Assembly: GCA_031278025.1 (NCBI GenBank)
Contig: JAITLF010000344.1
Coordinates: 1 to 17,224, forward strand
Direction: 5' to 3'
DNA: 17,224 nucleotides
Source of the DNA: Treponema sp.
GTDB lineage: Bacteria > Spirochaetota > Spirochaetia > Treponematales > Breznakiellaceae
Below, piece by piece: positions 15,657 to 17,224 of this stretch (position 1 is the first letter of the stretch; every line of letters starts with the position of its first letter). Made by a program: the position numbers and the translations under genes. Under the pieces are notes generated by a model, which saw nothing but the letters and a program-made list of their open reading frames with translations, did no database searches and was not told where the DNA came from.

Positions 15657-15964
15657 CAAAAATCCCCTTCCAGACAGGTGTCGACCAGCATACAAAAAGC
15701 AGCCCTATCAACCGGCATAGTTTCAAGGCTTTGACGGTATTCTTCAAGCTGCCGCCTGAAATCTTCTTTCGTTGCGGCAACTTCCTTACCGTAGCGTTCC
15801 TCCAGAGCGGCGGTTTCCGCACGGTACCGCTCCTCGTACCGGGAACGGTTCCGGTTTTCCGCTTCCGTAACGCGCCTGTCCGCTTCCGCCTGGGCGTCCG
15901 TTACCAGCAATAATGATTGGGCTTCAAGGTCGAGTAAATGCCGCAGAATATCCTGTTCAGTCAT
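15656..15964 (-). CDS. V-type ATPase subunit G/H-like stalk protein
   Basis: From ATG 15964 the protein has 102 residues, mostly one long charged helix (about residues 5-85), rich in Glu, Arg and Ala (AEADRRVTEAENRNRSRYEE), with no membrane segment. This is the shape of the small G/H peripheral-stalk subunit that pairs with E. The first gene position in the ATPase cluster agrees. Homology cannot be shown by eye because coiled coils look alike. The frame is open to TTG 15988, but ATG with MTEQDILRHLLDLE looks like the true start. A short upstream frame with a good ribosome site ends 4 bases after this start. Confidence 0.75.
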   Translation of the reverse strand: MTEQDILRHLLDLEAQSLLLVTDAQAEADRRVTEAENRNRSRYEERYRAETAALEERYGKEVAATKEDFRRQLEEYRQSLETMPVDRAAFCMLVDTCLEGDF

Positions 15965-15992
15965 AGCGAACCCGCTTGCCGGTTTCAATCAT
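15957..15992 (-). CDS. Candidate 11-codon upstream ORF
   Basis: On the minus strand GGAG, nine bases before ATG 15992, opens a frame of 11 codons (MIETGKRVRYD) ending at TGA 15957-15959. That stop lies within the first codons of the G/H gene, which has no good ribosome site of its own. It may couple G/H translation to the PTS-like gene that ends 15 bases upstream. Confidence 0.3.
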   Translation of the reverse strand: MIETGKRVRYD

Positions 15993-16007
15993 ACTACCCG
16001 CTCCGGT

Positions 16008-16475
16008 TCAAATGATTAAAATATCTTCGTATTTTTTTATAATCGCCCAGGCATCCTGGGCGGTATTCTGAGCCACCAGATCCGTATAAAACTGGGGATT
16101 ATCCAGAAGCTCCGCCAGACGTTTGAGCACTTTCAGGTGCTTTTCCGCATCCTTTTCGGGCGCGAGAATCAAAAACAGTAGGTACACCGGCTTCCCATCC
16201 AGGGCGTCGTACTCCACACCGGTTTTGGAAACCCCCAAGATGCCGTAAAGTTTATCCACTGCGGGGGTTTTCCCATGGGGAATGGCGATCCCCTGGCGTA
16301 TACCGGTAGACATCTTGGATTCTCTTTCCCGTACCGCCTCAAGAATCTCTTCCCGTGGGCTTATCCGCGCCGCGCGGCAAAAGTGATCTACCAACTCCTC
16401 AAAAGCTTCTTCTTTGTCTTCCGCTTCCAAGCCGATTTTAATAAATTCTGGTCTGTATATTTCATTCAGGAACAT
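16008..16475 (-). CDS. PTS EIIA (fructose/nitrogen type) domain protein
   Basis: From ATG 16475 the protein has 155 residues and is a single EIIA domain of the PtsN/fructose type: KEEAFEELVDHFCRAARI, ESKMSTGIRQGIAIPHGKTPAVD with the phosphorylatable His67, GVEYDALDGKPVYLLFLILAP, and LKVLKRLAELL. These domains accept phosphate from HPr-like proteins, and stand-alone ones usually regulate rather than transport sugar. Two ATGs compete: 16484 abuts GGAGG directly, 16475 lies 9 bases after it and is preferred. It lies between secG and the ATPase genes in the same orientation with short gaps, so its level may be tied to ATPase expression. No EIIB or EIIC gene is near. Confidence 0.92.
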   Translation of the reverse strand: MFLNEIYRPEFIKIGLEAEDKEEAFEELVDHFCRAARISPREEILEAVRERESKMSTGIRQGIAIPHGKTPAVDKLYGILGVSKTGVEYDALDGKPVYLLFLILAPEKDAEKHLKVLKRLAELLDNPQFYTDLVAQNTAQDAWAIIKKYEDILII

Positions 16476-16513
16476 GGGGAACATCCTCCGGCAATACTAA
16501 CTATCCGCTCTGC

Positions 16514-17077
16514 TTATTCGGATTCGGAAACTTCCGCTTCCGGCGCAGGGGTTTCATCCGCACCAGCCTCAGGCGTTGCGGCTTCGGGAAGGGCGGCAGG
16601 CGTTGCAGCTTCGGGAAGGGCGGCGGGCACCGCAACTTCGGGCGCGCGGACTTCGGGAACGGCCTCGGTCGCCGGCGCTACGACTCCGGAAATGGCCTCA
16701 GGCTCTGCAGCCTCAGGCGCTATCGCTTCGGGAAGAACCGCTTCAGGCGCTGGGCCTTCGGGGGCCGCAGTATCTTTCAGCCACCAATCGTTGTTCGTGC
16801 CGGAAGAAGACTGCCTTCCCGCAGCTTCCACACCGCTGTCCCCCGGCGACCGGTTAACCAGCGCGAGACCCAGACTACTAATAAGGAAAAGAGCCCCCAA
16901 CAGCGACGTGGCCCTGGTCAATACGTTTCCGGAACGGGATCCAAAGGCCGATCCGCTGCCGCCGGCGAAGATTCCACCCAAACTATCCCCTTCCTCATTT
17001 TGAACCAGTACCAGAAGAATCAGCAATACCGCAATGATCACAAAGAAAACCAACAGCAGAATACCGAGCACACCCAT
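16514..17077 (-). CDS. secG: SecG translocase subunit with long PEA-rich tail
   Basis: Residues 1-76 are an ordinary SecG: first helix about 3-25, GDSLGGIFAGGSGSAFGSRS, NVLTRATSLL, second helix about 55-75. SecG assists SecYE/SecA in protein export across the inner membrane. The protein then continues to residue 187 with an acidic Pro-Glu-Ala-rich tail of about 110 residues, including an exact nine-residue duplication AALPEAATP (152-160, 161-169). Spirochaete SecG tails vary, but this is long against the 75-125 residues usual for SecG. Start: GGAG 6 bases before ATG 17077. It is the first gene of the operon; the next gene starts 38 bases after its stop. Confidence 0.93.
   Translation of the reverse strand: MGVLGILLLVFFVIIAVLLILLVLVQNEEGDSLGGIFAGGSGSAFGSRSGNVLTRATSLLGALFLISSLGLALVNRSPGDSGVEAAGRQSSSGTNNDWWLKDTAAPEGPAPEAVLPEAIAPEAAEPEAISGVVAPATEAVPEVRAPEVAVPAALPEAATPAALPEAATPEAGADETPAPEAEVSESE
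16571..16624 (-). repeat. 27-bp tandem duplication in secG
   Basis: Positions 16571-16597 and 16598-16624 are the same 27 bases with one mismatch. They encode two copies of AALPEAATP. The surrounding tail is a looser series of PEA codon blocks. Confidence 0.9.
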
Positions 17078-17107
17078 AAAAACTCCGTACCAAAAATTAT
17101 AGGTGCC

Positions 17108-17136
17108 ATTGTACTGAAAGGGAAAAACTTATGCAA
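17108..17136 (-). promoter_or_regulatory. Promoter of the secG-ATPase operon
   Basis: On the minus strand TTGCAT (17136-17131) is followed after 17 bases by TACAAT (17113-17108), one mismatch from the -10 consensus. The leader would be about 25 bases. A TATAAT follows a little downstream (about 17103-17098) but lacks a -35 at the right distance. Confidence 0.5.
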
Positions 17137-17178
17137 CGGGATACGGGCAGGATTGCAGGACGGCCGCATGGCTGCGAG

Positions 17179-17214
17179 AGCCGGGAGGCTGCGGGCCCAA
17201 AGGACCCTGGGTCC
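17179..17214. repeat. Two small palindromes at the window end
   Basis: AGCC-GGGA-GGCT (17179-17190) and GGACCC-T-GGGTCC (17202-17214) are perfect inverted repeats in a GC-rich stretch upstream of secG. They may belong to the end of a gene or a small repeat lying outside the window. Confidence 0.5.
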
Positions 17215-17224
17215 CCCAAAAGGG

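Overview
The window looks like chromosomal DNA of a spirochaete, most likely a Treponema of the moderately GC-rich, termite-gut kind. This is inferred from the combination of a V-type ATPase operon, a SecG with the spirochaete-like GNVLTRAT core, a CsgG-like surface protein with a C-terminal barrel-like half, and a YebC-RuvC pair. The species cannot be fixed from sequence alone. Most genes are visibly GC-rich; one gene (3872-5005) and its promoter are strikingly AT-rich.

Left part (1-6290). A pentapeptide-repeat protein with a Cys/His N-terminus (4-594) is translationally coupled by an ATGA overlap to a metallo-beta-lactamase-fold hydrolase (591-1250). The hydrolase carries an in-frame 12-bp tandem repeat and lacks the usual aspartate of its HxHxDH motif. 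A possible terminator follows, and then a convergent gene for a large MFS-type membrane protein fused to a HEAT-repeat domain (1323-3611, minus). Divergent from it is the AT-rich CsgG-like secreted protein (3872-5005) behind a near-consensus promoter. A 12-bp direct repeat lies on each side of that gene. A lone NeuB-type sialic/legionaminic acid synthase gene (5151-6290, minus) follows.

Middle (6291-8029). A 366-base divergent intergenic region contains a run of hairpins, a candidate 25-codon small ORF and an extended -10 promoter. yebC and ruvC follow on the plus strand. ruvC has no ATG or GTG start, and its 5' end contains a perfect hairpin that resembles a palindrome upstream of neuB.

Right part (8030-17224, minus strand). 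One long apparent operon is read right to left: secG, a PTS IIA-like gene, then V-ATPase subunits G/H, C, I, K, F, E, A and B. Most junctions overlap by 1-8 bases, which suggests tight translational coupling. Together these genes encode the peripheral stalk (E, G), membrane sector (I, K), central-stalk parts (C, F) and catalytic head (A, B) of a rotary ATPase. The central shaft subunit D, which normally follows B, is not in the window: B is followed directly by the convergent ruvC. The ends of this operon and the AT-rich island are the most interesting parts. I found no CRISPR array, complete mobile element, tRNA or rRNA. I did not see a clear new multi-gene system.
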